NCBI GenBank assembly: GCA_023460395.1
Contig: JAEWQB010000010.1
Coordinates: 186,001 to 250,000, forward strand
DNA: 64,000 bases
From: Pseudomonadota bacterium
Lineage (GTDB): Bacteria; Desulfobacterota; Desulfovibrionia; Desulfovibrionales; Desulfovibrionaceae
Direction: 5' to 3'
In this document: positions 22,435 to 29,191 of the stretch, piece after piece
How positions within the stretch are numbered: position 1 is the stretch's first letter
Layout of the letters: each line of letters starts with the position of its first letter
Program-made: the position numbers and the translations under genes
Notes under the pieces: model-generated
Seen by the model: the letters and a program-made list of their open reading frames with translations, nothing else
Told to the model about the DNA's origin: nothing
Database searches by the model: none

Positions 22435-24120
22435 CTATCGGGTGAGCTTCCGGTACTTAACACGTGTGGGCTGGTCGGCATCCTTGCCCAGACGTTTTTT
22501 GCGGTCCGCCTCATATTCGGAGTAATTGCCATCGAAGAAGAGCACAGAAGAGTCCCCTTCAAACGCAAGGATGTGCGTGGCAATGCGGTCAAGGAACCAG
22601 CGGTCATGTGAAATAACCAATACGCAGCCGGCGAAGTTTTCAATGCCTTCTTCCAATGCGCGCATGGTGTTCACATCAAGGTCGTTAGTTGGTTCGTCGA
22701 GCAGAATAACATTTGCTCCCGCTTTGAGTGTGCGGGCAAGGTGCACTCTGTTACGCTCGCCACCGGACAGGACATCCACCTTTTTCTGCTGGTCCGAGCC
22801 GGTCAAGCCGAAGCGGGAGCAGTACGCACGGGCGTTCACTTCGCGATTACCGAGTGCTATAAGGTCATGTCCTTCGGAAATCACGTCATACACGCTCTTT
22901 CCAGCTTCCAGCGTATCACGCCCCTGATCCACATATGCAAGAGAAACCGTTTCTCCAAGCTTCAATTCCCCGGCATCCGGCGATTCCGAGCCGATGATCA
23001 TTTTGAACAGGGTGGACTTTCCCGCTCCGTTAGGGCCGATAATCCCCACCACGGAGCCGGGTTGGATAAGAAAGTTCATGTTGTCCACGAGCAATTTATC
23101 ACCCATGGCTTTTTGCACGTGTATGGCTTCAATAACAGAACGACCGAGGCGCGGTCCCGGAGGAATGTATATTTCCAGATCTTTTGCGTTGTTTTCCGAT
23201 TCTGTGGTCAACAACGATTCATAAGCGGATATCCGTGCTTTGGACTTGGCGTGACGCCCCTTGGGCGACATGCGAATCCACTCCAGTTCCCGTTGCAGAG
23301 TCTTCTGGCGTTCGGATTCCTGCTTTTCCTCCACAGCGAGGCGCTGCTGTTTTTGTTCCAGCCAACTAGAGTAGTTTCCCTTCCATGGGATACCACGACC
23401 GCGGTCCAGTTCCAAAATCCAGCCTGCCACGTTGTCGAGGAAGTAACGGTCATGGGTAACCGCGATAACCGTGCCGGGAAAACCTTGGAGAAAACGTTCC
23501 AGCCATGCCACAGATTCCGCATCTAAGTGGTTGGTGGGTTCGTCCAGCAGTAGAATATCAGGATTTTTCAGCAGCAGGCGGCACAGCGCCACGCGACGAC
23601 GCTCCCCGCCGGAGATGACGGAAACCGGTGTATCTGAAGGCGGACAGCGCAAGGCGTCCATGGCCATTTCCAGACGCGAATCAATGTCCCACGCGCCCAG
23701 ATTATCCATACGCTCTTGTACGATGGCTTGCCGCTCAATAAGCGCGTCCATCTCTTCAGGCTCCATGGGCTCCGCGAATTTGGCGTTAATCTCGTTAAAC
23801 TCGCGGATAACATCCATCACCTCGCCCACGCCCTCTTCCACCACTTCGCGAACGGTACGCGTTTCTTCCACCAAAGGCTCCTGCTCCAGATAGCCGATGG
23901 TGTAGCCGGGGGAACATGCGGTTTCCCCTTCAAAATCAGCGTCCACCCCGGCAAGAATACGAAGCAGGGAAGACTTCCCCGATCCATTCAGGCCGAGCAC
24001 CCCAATTTTAGCTCCATAGAAATAGGAAAGCGATATATTTTTCAATACTTCGCGTTGCCCGTGACGTTTGGTCACACGCATCATGGAGTAGATAATCTTA
24101 TCCGGTTCGTTCTGGCTCAT
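22435..24120 (-). CDS. ettA: ABC-F translation factor EttA
   Basis: Energy-dependent translational throttle protein: a soluble ABC-F ATPase that binds the ribosomal E site and gates entry into elongation by ADP/ATP ratio. The 561-residue protein has two nucleotide-binding domains: NBD1 Walker A LGLNGSGKSS with signature VISGGERRRVALCR and LLLDEPTNHLDAES; NBD2 GPNGAGKST with LSGGERNRVHLART and LLDEPTNDLDVNT. The P-site tRNA interaction linker between them contains many basic residues. The arm segment and C-terminal FFDGNYSEYE are EttA-specific. Start ATG 24120 has GGAGGG 3 bases before it; a longer frame to 24198 is not conserved in appearance. Confidence 0.96.
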   Translation of the reverse strand: MSQNEPDKIIYSMMRVTKRHGQREVLKNISLSYFYGAKIGVLGLNGSGKSSLLRILAGVDADFEGETACSPGYTIGYLEQEPLVEETRTVREVVEEGVGEVMDVIREFNEINAKFAEPMEPEEMDALIERQAIVQERMDNLGAWDIDSRLEMAMDALRCPPSDTPVSVISGGERRRVALCRLLLKNPDILLLDEPTNHLDAESVAWLERFLQGFPGTVIAVTHDRYFLDNVAGWILELDRGRGIPWKGNYSSWLEQKQQRLAVEEKQESERQKTLQRELEWIRMSPKGRHAKSKARISAYESLLTTESENNAKDLEIYIPPGPRLGRSVIEAIHVQKAMGDKLLVDNMNFLIQPGSVVGIIGPNGAGKSTLFKMIIGSESPDAGELKLGETVSLAYVDQGRDTLEAGKSVYDVISEGHDLIALGNREVNARAYCSRFGLTGSDQQKKVDVLSGGERNRVHLARTLKAGANVILLDEPTNDLDVNTMRALEEGIENFAGCVLVISHDRWFLDRIATHILAFEGDSSVLFFDGNYSEYEADRKKRLGKDADQPTRVKYRKLTR

Positions 24121-24407
24121 AGACCCTCCAACTATGTACTCTGCCGCCATGAAATGGCGCCGTGTTATGTTTGTCGCTTGTGCCGTGAAACGGCACACTT
24201 GTCCAGTGAGGAAGCAGAAAGATGAGAGAATGATGTTCCTGCCCGTTCTCTCTCAAACTCTTGCCATTTTTGTTTATACCGGGTATGGGGACGCCTCAAA
24301 AGTGTCAAATGTGCGGCAATAAGAAGGCAGTTTGATGACCCGGCCTTCCCTGCCACCGCACTGCCCCACCAGCCCACGAAAGGGCTGCTATGAAAGGAGC
24401 CGCGCCT

Positions 24408-25220
24408 GTGGACCATTCCGTACTGAAATCTGTAGAATATTCTATAGTCTACGATGATTCATACCACACTTCGGAAGACGCCGGAAGCGCTCTTCGTAAG
24501 CTTTTTCCCGGCATGTTTTTTTATCCCCCGCTGTTGGCTACTATTTACCGGGCTGCTCAACTGGCGAAACGGAAAGTCTTTCGCGCACAAGACTGGGCCG
24601 CGAGCAGTCAGGCCGTGGTTCATGCCTTTGAACAAGTTGGCGGGCGCTTTCATTTTGAAAACCTTAGTGCCTTTATCGGGCTGGAAGGGCCATGCGTTTT
24701 CGTGGGCAACCACATGAGCACATTGGAAACTTTTGTGTTGCCGGTGCTTATCCAGCCACATCGTCCTGTAACCTTTGTGGTCAAACAGTCTTTGCTGGAA
24801 TATCCATTTTTCAAATGGGTTATGCGTTCGCGTGACCCTATCTCCGTGGGGCGCACCAACCCGCGTGACGATTTAAAAGCCGTGCTGGAAGGCGGAACGC
24901 AACGACTTGAACAAGGCACTTCGGTGGTCGTTTTTCCGCAATCCACGCGAAGCGATACTCTGGACCCCGTTCATTTTAATACCATCGGAGTAAAGCTTGC
25001 CAAACGAGCTGGCGTGCCCGTGGTTCCCATTGCTCTGAAGACCAATGCATGGGGTATGGGGCGTTTCATTAAGGATTTTGGACCAGTCAGGCCACAGCTT
25101 CCTGTGCATATACGGTTTGGTTCTCCCATGCTGATAGAGGGCAATGGGAAGGAAGAACACCAACACATTTGCGATTTTATCACACAAGCATTGGACGAAT
25201 GGTCCGCTTCCGCTGAGTAG
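24408..25220 (+). CDS. PlsC-like glycerolipid acyltransferase with altered motifs
   Basis: About 270 residues, LPLAT/PlsC fold. A hydrophobic N-terminal part (LFPGMFFYPPLLATIYRAAQLAKR) probably contacts the membrane. Motif I reads NHMSTLETF, so the catalytic His is present but the usual Asp of NHX4D is Glu. Motif II has RSRDPISVGR. Motif III is VVFPQSTRS in place of the common FPEGTRS. The following VPVVPIAL segment is standard. It probably acylates lysophosphatidic acid or a related acceptor. Glu for Asp and Gln for Glu make the acceptor uncertain. GTG 24408 has AAAGGAG 8 bases upstream; ATG 24390 is the alternative start. Monocistronic, divergent from ettA. Confidence 0.88.
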   Translation: MDHSVLKSVEYSIVYDDSYHTSEDAGSALRKLFPGMFFYPPLLATIYRAAQLAKRKVFRAQDWAASSQAVVHAFEQVGGRFHFENLSAFIGLEGPCVFVGNHMSTLETFVLPVLIQPHRPVTFVVKQSLLEYPFFKWVMRSRDPISVGRTNPRDDLKAVLEGGTQRLEQGTSVVVFPQSTRSDTLDPVHFNTIGVKLAKRAGVPVVPIALKTNAWGMGRFIKDFGPVRPQLPVHIRFGSPMLIEGNGKEEHQHICDFITQALDEWSASAE

Positions 25221-25433
25221 AAAGCGTGTGAGGCCGCGTATGGGGTTTCGCGAGGTTCTGCTTTTTCCCGCGTTCCGCTCGGCAGGAGACGCTCCGCTGT
25301 CCGCCCCCGACAGCGCTGGTCCACTCGCCAATCTGAGTAATCACTCTCAAAAAAATATTAATATATTTAGCCTAGTACAAGAAATACACGCGCTTTCAAC
25401 AGCAAGCCCGTGTTCTTTTCTTGCATGTGAAGG

Positions 25434-25462
25434 TTGACATCACGCTAAGGCGGACGTACTAC
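25434..25462 (+). promoter_or_regulatory. sigma70-type promoter candidate
   Basis: A perfect -35 hexamer TTGACA at 25434-25439 is followed after 17 bases by TACTAC (25457-25462), a weak -10 hexamer. Transcription would start near 25469. Confidence 0.4.
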
Positions 25463-25468
25463 TTACCT

Positions 25469-25559
25469 CACCACTGATTGAGCAAACAGTCTGACGCCGA
25501 CCAGCTCCCCGCGCCCCTTCCGGCAGCCCATCTCCACTTCCGCAACGGAGATGCTTTTT
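25469..25559 (+). ncRNA. candidate small RNA of about 90 nt
   Basis: Bounded by a TTGACA/17/TACTAC promoter-like pair and an intrinsic terminator (CATCTCC/GGAGATG stem, then T5). It has no ORF with a ribosome site. The interior is C-rich (CAGCTCCCCGCGCCCCTTCC), which could pair with ribosome binding sites of target mRNAs. No known RNA family is recognised. This is a prediction from flanking signals only. Confidence 0.3.
25529..25559 (+). terminator. intrinsic terminator closing the candidate small RNA
   Basis: A 7-bp stem CATCTCC/GGAGATG with an 11-nt loop is followed by CTTTTT. Confidence 0.6.
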
Positions 25560-25622
25560 CGCGAAGCGGTATATGCCGGGTGCATGCAGTATGGTGTAAA
25601 ACCATTGCTCAACCGCAAAGCG

Positions 25623-25640
25623 GTTATAAATTTTTATAAC
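25623..25640. repeat. 18-base AT-rich palindrome, operator-like
   Basis: GTTATAAA and TTTATAAC flank a central TT. It could be an operator, but the binding protein is unknown and it stands 386 bases before the TetR gene. Confidence 0.35.
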
Positions 25641-25652
25641 GCGCTCCTCTTG

Positions 25653-25677
25653 GATAGCCCCCCGACAGGGGGCTATC
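25653..25677. repeat. 10-bp GC-rich inverted repeat
   Basis: GATAGCCCCC and GGGGGCTATC flank a 5-base loop. There is no T tract on either side, so it is not a standard terminator. Confidence 0.45.
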
Positions 25678-26025
25678 TGTATATTTAGAGCAATTATGGA
25701 AATGAGACTGTATATTGAGTGCATAACCTTGTTTCTTACACATGCACTACGTGGAAAATGACTGGACAAAACAGTGCACTGCATTTGTTACATACAGAGT
25801 ATTAGACCCCACGCGCCCTCTTCCCAGTCAAAACCACACACCTCAAAACCTTCCCCAGCTTTGTATTTGGACACGTTGATTGACTGAACGACCTTTGTGG
25901 TATACAGAGCTTCTGGGTGCTCAAACAGTGTCTTAACCTATGGCTTTGCAGGGTAATTCTTCCGCCGGGTACAATGGGCTGTGCCCGGATATTACTCTAA
26001 ACCACATACAAAACGGGCCAAGCGT

Positions 26026-26604
26026 ATGACAATCACCAAAAAGGAGGCGCTGCTTCTGGCAGCAAAGGAGTTGTTCGGGGAATACGGGTACGCCGAAACG
26101 ACATTCAAGAAGATATCCGAACGCGCTGGGGTAGCGCTGGGACTTCTGACTCATCACTACGGCAACAAGGAAAAACTATTTCTTGCCGCCGGACTTGATG
26201 TTCTCGACCACTTCTTAGTCTATCTGCGCGAAGCGTGCGCACGTGGAGACACGGGATATGAGTCGACGATAAACTTCTGTCGTGCCTATCTGGATTATTC
26301 GGTGGACAAAGACGCGAACTTCATGGTTCTCGTGCGCTGTTCTCCCTATTCGGACATGAAAACCAAAACGGACCGGGATATCATGTTTGAAAAGTTTAAC
26401 CAGATTCCCCGCGAACTTGAATACCATGTGCGACGTGGTATTGAAGACGGGTCTATCCGCAAGGATATTCCACCGCACGAAACCGCATCCGCCATCAGTT
26501 GCAATCTGGTGGGTGCCATTCGTACCAGACTGCTAACTCCGTATGCTCCCCCCAGTCTGTACGACGAGATGGTCCGATTCATCTCGCGCAGCGTCAAAGC
26601 CTAA
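26026..26604 (+). CDS. TetR-family transcriptional regulator
   Basis: A 192-residue one-component regulator. The N-terminal HTH is typical: ALLLAAKELFGEYGYAETTFKKISERAGVALGLLTHHYGNKEKLF. The ligand-binding C-terminal part is all-helical with no strong family signature (FCRAYLDYSVDKDANFMVLVRCSPYSD). The ATG at 26026 starts exactly where the HTH requires and has only a weak site. The frame can be extended to 25981, but that adds an unrelated basic stretch. No adjacent efflux or metabolic gene suggests the target; the acyltransferase upstream and nrfA downstream are the nearest genes. Ends with a clear terminator. Confidence 0.92.
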   Translation: MTITKKEALLLAAKELFGEYGYAETTFKKISERAGVALGLLTHHYGNKEKLFLAAGLDVLDHFLVYLREACARGDTGYESTINFCRAYLDYSVDKDANFMVLVRCSPYSDMKTKTDRDIMFEKFNQIPRELEYHVRRGIEDGSIRKDIPPHETASAISCNLVGAIRTRLLTPYAPPSLYDEMVRFISRSVKA

Positions 26605-26627
26605 TCTGTGCCGAGGCTGGTTGCCTT

Positions 26628-26664
26628 AAAAGGCGGAAGCTCCCTGTGAGTTTCCGCCTTTTTT
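26628..26664 (+). terminator. intrinsic terminator of the TetR-family gene
   Basis: An 11-bp stem AAAAGGCGGAA/TTCCGCCTTTT with a 13-nt loop continues into a T6 run. Confidence 0.92.
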
Positions 26665-26721
26665 CTGTCATCCACCATGGTGGAAGTGTTACCCGGCCTT
26701 TCGTGAAAAAGCGGTGCCTGT

Positions 26722-26757
26722 AAAAAAAAGCCCCGCCCATGTGTGCATGGACGGGGC
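26722..26757 (-). terminator. intrinsic terminator of nrfHA
   Basis: On the minus strand GCCCCGTCCATG pairs with CATGGGCGGGGC (one mismatch) and an eight-base T run follows. It lies 26 bp after the nrfA stop. Confidence 0.93.
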
Positions 26758-26782
26758 AAAATACCCGTAAGGATGCCGTGGA

Positions 26783-28369
26783 CTAGCCGTTAGTCTGAGC
26801 GGGCGCGATAAGGCGCTTTTGTCCGTCCCAAACCTGCGGAGCCTCAGGGGCTACTTTCAGATATTTGAACCATTCATGGCTGCGCATGTGCGCCGGGTCC
26901 ATCATCAACTTGCGGCTGTGTTCACGGATGGGAGGCACCAGCGCCATAATGTCACCACTTACGTCTTTCGCAATGGCGAAGTTGGTGGCCTGAATGGCGG
27001 CGTCTACCGACTTCTGGCTATATTGCTGCGACTTAGCCAAGGTATCCAGCGCCTTTGTGGGGTTATGGAATCCCACGCTGTTTTCAGCGGATACGTAGTC
27101 CCAGAAGAACTGCCCCTTGCGGCACCACTCCCGCGCCTCGATCATCAGCGCGTCGTAGTTGGCAGGTTTAGCACCCGCATACTCAGACGCCCTCCGAATA
27201 GCCTCATGCGCCCGAACGGACACTTCCTGCGCGATGAGCAATTGGGCGAACACCTTGTCCTGTGTATCAACAACCCGTCCGCGTAAGTATTCCGGCGTCT
27301 TATCCGTATGGCACTGTCTGCATGCGGTAAGATTCACGTCCTTCAGCGGAGAGGTCCACTGGTGGTCCGATATTTTCTTTTTCTCGTCCAGTCGGCGATA
27401 CGGCATATGGCAATCCGCACAGGAAACGCCTGCGGAGCCATGTGTGCCGTTTATCCATGTTTCATATTCGGGATGCTGGGCCTTCAGCATGGGGGTTTGC
27501 GACACAGGGTGAATCCAGTCGTAAAACTGTCCTTCAAACCCCGGAATGGTAGAATCGCCATGGCCCTTGTAATAGGTATAGATATCTTCGGGGTCCACAC
27601 CTTCTGTCCATGGGAACACCGGCTTTTGCGCAGGCCCGAAGTCCGCTTTCTGGAAATAGTATTCCACATGGCACTGACCGCACATCAGAGCACGTTTTTC
27701 ATTACGGGGAATGCTGCTCCACTCGCGCCCTTGAGCCGCAAGAAAGTCTTTAAGCGGCTCACTGTACAACTGCAATTCCATGGTTTCAGCTTCGTGACAG
27801 TTGGTGCAGCCTATAGTGTGCTCCCGCACATCCATGGTCTGCCGGAATTCATTGAAGTCCTTGGCCCAAAAGTCGTCTCCATAGGTTTCGACAAGTTGAG
27901 GCATCATGGTGGTTTTGCAATTCCAGCACGTGGAGGGCAAGCCGCCCTTTTCCGCATACCGGTTTATGCGGTCGATATTCAGAATATCCTCAATAGCGTG
28001 CGTGTGCCCGCGCGCCGCCCGGTATTCAAAGCTGAACGGATATCCCAGCCACAAGTTTTTCAAATATGGCTGGGCGTGTTTGTAACCTTCCGGCAATGGA
28101 TTTTGATCGTCATTTTTGTTGTACGGCACCGATCCGCCATATTCTGTCATGGTGGTGCTTTCGTCATTACGGAGATACGTGGCGTATTGAAGAGGAAACT
28201 TCTTTTCAAACGCGGAATTACGTATTTCTTCTTTACCCAGTCCCGTCTTGTACACCGGAGTAAGAGGCTCCTCCGCCGTGGAACATCCGGCAATAGCGAC
28301 CATTGCCGCAATTGTAGCCACCATGCAGACCCGCACCAAGGCGGGCATACCTTCTCTTACCTTACTCAT
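26783..28369 (-). CDS. nrfA: cytochrome c nitrite reductase catalytic subunit NrfA
   Basis: Periplasmic pentaheme enzyme reducing nitrite to ammonium with six electrons. Five heme sites are visible: the catalytic CWNCK (residues 148-152, Lys as axial ligand) and four CXXCH sites at 188-192, 230-234, 317-321 and 350-354. The active-site region after the third heme (EYYFQKADF) and the long C-terminal helices for dimer contact follow. The N-terminus has a lipobox-like IAGC at Cys29, so a lipid anchor is likely, as in other Desulfovibrio NrfA. It overlaps nrfH by 8 bases. GGAAGG precedes ATG 28369. Confidence 0.98.
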   Translation of the reverse strand: MSKVREGMPALVRVCMVATIAAMVAIAGCSTAEEPLTPVYKTGLGKEEIRNSAFEKKFPLQYATYLRNDESTTMTEYGGSVPYNKNDDQNPLPEGYKHAQPYLKNLWLGYPFSFEYRAARGHTHAIEDILNIDRINRYAEKGGLPSTCWNCKTTMMPQLVETYGDDFWAKDFNEFRQTMDVREHTIGCTNCHEAETMELQLYSEPLKDFLAAQGREWSSIPRNEKRALMCGQCHVEYYFQKADFGPAQKPVFPWTEGVDPEDIYTYYKGHGDSTIPGFEGQFYDWIHPVSQTPMLKAQHPEYETWINGTHGSAGVSCADCHMPYRRLDEKKKISDHQWTSPLKDVNLTACRQCHTDKTPEYLRGRVVDTQDKVFAQLLIAQEVSVRAHEAIRRASEYAGAKPANYDALMIEAREWCRKGQFFWDYVSAENSVGFHNPTKALDTLAKSQQYSQKSVDAAIQATNFAIAKDVSGDIMALVPPIREHSRKLMMDPAHMRSHEWFKYLKVAPEAPQVWDGQKRLIAPAQTNG

Positions 28370-28856
28370 CTGCTGCCTTCCTTGTGGATATGGGGGTTTT
28401 GTTAGTGTGAGGCACCTGACGATGACAGGACATGCATGATTCTTTGCTTGTCATATTCACGGTCATGACTGTGGACGAATGGCAACGCACACAGTTTGCC
28501 TGCACCACTTCCAGCGTATTGCCCTGCGGGTGAATAAGATCGGGTATGGTACCCAGTGTATTCACATAGATGTCTCTGGCCCCTGCTTCCGCCTTGAATG
28601 GGATTTTTTCCAGCAGGTTGTGCGGCGCATGGCAGTCGTTGCATGCCAGTTTGGCATGCACAGACTGCGCGTGGGTAAGCGCCGCCTCAGACATGGCGTG
28701 GCAGCTCCCGCAGAACGCCCCTTTGTCTGTGGACACCATAGCCAGACCGCCCCCCACGGTCAGTACCACTCCCGCCAGACCGGACAGCAGCACCAGCTTC
28801 CATCGCCGCCCACATCGGACAGAGTGGGCTGGCCCAGTTCTGTTGTCTTGCGTCAT
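28362..28856 (-). CDS. nrfH: membrane-anchored tetraheme quinol dehydrogenase NrfH
   Basis: NapC/NirT-family cytochrome that oxidises menaquinol and passes electrons to NrfA. The 164-residue protein has one N-terminal transmembrane helix (LVLLSGLAGVVLTVGGGLAMV) and four heme sites: CGSCHAM (49-55, the Met-ligated first heme with the family motif), CNDCH (72-76), CVRCH (122-126) and CMSCH (141-145). Ribosome site GGAAGAGGA. It is first gene of nrfHA and overlaps nrfA by 8 bases. Expression is probably driven by the -24/-12 promoter candidate at 28946-28960. Confidence 0.98.
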   Translation of the reverse strand: MTQDNRTGPAHSVRCGRRWKLVLLSGLAGVVLTVGGGLAMVSTDKGAFCGSCHAMSEAALTHAQSVHAKLACNDCHAPHNLLEKIPFKAEAGARDIYVNTLGTIPDLIHPQGNTLEVVQANCVRCHSSTVMTVNMTSKESCMSCHRQVPHTNKTPISTRKAADE

Positions 28857-28945
28857 TCCTCTTCCTCCTCATGTTTCCCCTGCGCCAAAAGAGCGCAAGG
28901 GAGGTCATAAAAACGCATTGTTTCCTTGACCACACCCAAGTCACA

Positions 28946-28960
28946 CCAAGATTCATGCCA
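28946..28960 (-). promoter_or_regulatory. sigma54-type -24/-12 promoter candidate for nrfHA
   Basis: Minus-strand TGGCATGAATCTTGG matches TGGCAC-N5-TTGC with a T at position 6 and a G for the last C. The start site would be near 28934, about 78 bases before the nrfH ATG. The enhancer-like repeats lie 117-185 bases upstream of that start, and a sigma54 activator gene sits in the same locus. Confidence 0.5.
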
Positions 28961-29050
28961 GTTGACCAAAAAACGAACCAATGACATATCGTGCTGATTT
29001 AAAATATTTTTATTTGAAAAAAAGAAATGTCTGGACGTTGATAATCACGC

Positions 29051-29119
29051 GTGTCATATTTTTATGACACCTCTGTCAGGAAAATATGACATAAAATGTC
29101 ACCTTTTCCTGACAGAGGT
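29051..29119. promoter_or_regulatory. nested inverted repeats, probable enhancer sites of the nrf regulator
   Basis: Three dyads are packed in 69 bases: GTGTCATA/TATGACAC (29051-29070), a perfect 16-bp pair ACCTCTGTCAGGAAAA at 29069-29084 with its complement at 29104-29119, and TGACAT/ATGTCA (29087-29101) inside that loop. A shared TGTCA/TGACA core recurs in all. The place and spacing fit paired sites of an NtrC-type activator. The 16-bp pair could alternatively fold as an mRNA hairpin in the kinase leader. Confidence 0.7.
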
Positions 29120-29191
29120 TGCTCAATCCAGCGTTATCCGGATAATCTGCGCTGGCAAAACCCGTTGGCAAACCAGACGAAGGAAGTCTCT

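Larger units (their letters stand above)
25221..26025. other. 800-base gene-poor region with regulatory and RNA-like signals
   Basis: No convincing protein gene. The stretch holds a TTGACA-type promoter (25434-25462), a terminator hairpin (25529-25559) that together frame a candidate small RNA, an 18-base palindrome (25623-25640) and a 10-bp GC-rich inverted repeat (25653-25677). The 114-residue minus-strand ORF at 25440-25784 has no ribosome site and overlaps all these signals, so I reject it. Confidence 0.5.
28857..29191. other. divergent regulatory region between nrfHA and the sensor kinase
   Basis: About 335 bases, AT-rich between 28990 and 29110, holding a sigma54-type promoter candidate towards nrfH and a nested group of inverted repeats. 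No protein gene is visible. An in-frame ATG at 29096 for the kinase lies inside the repeats and has no ribosome site. Confidence 0.7.

Noticed and set aside
25440..25784. 114-residue ORF on the minus strand in the gene-poor region
   Set aside because: No ribosome site, no motif, and it overlaps a promoter, terminator and palindrome on the other strand.
27308..28405. 365-residue ORF on the plus strand opposite nrfA
   Set aside because: Antisense shadow of nrfA; the five heme motifs prove the other strand is coding.
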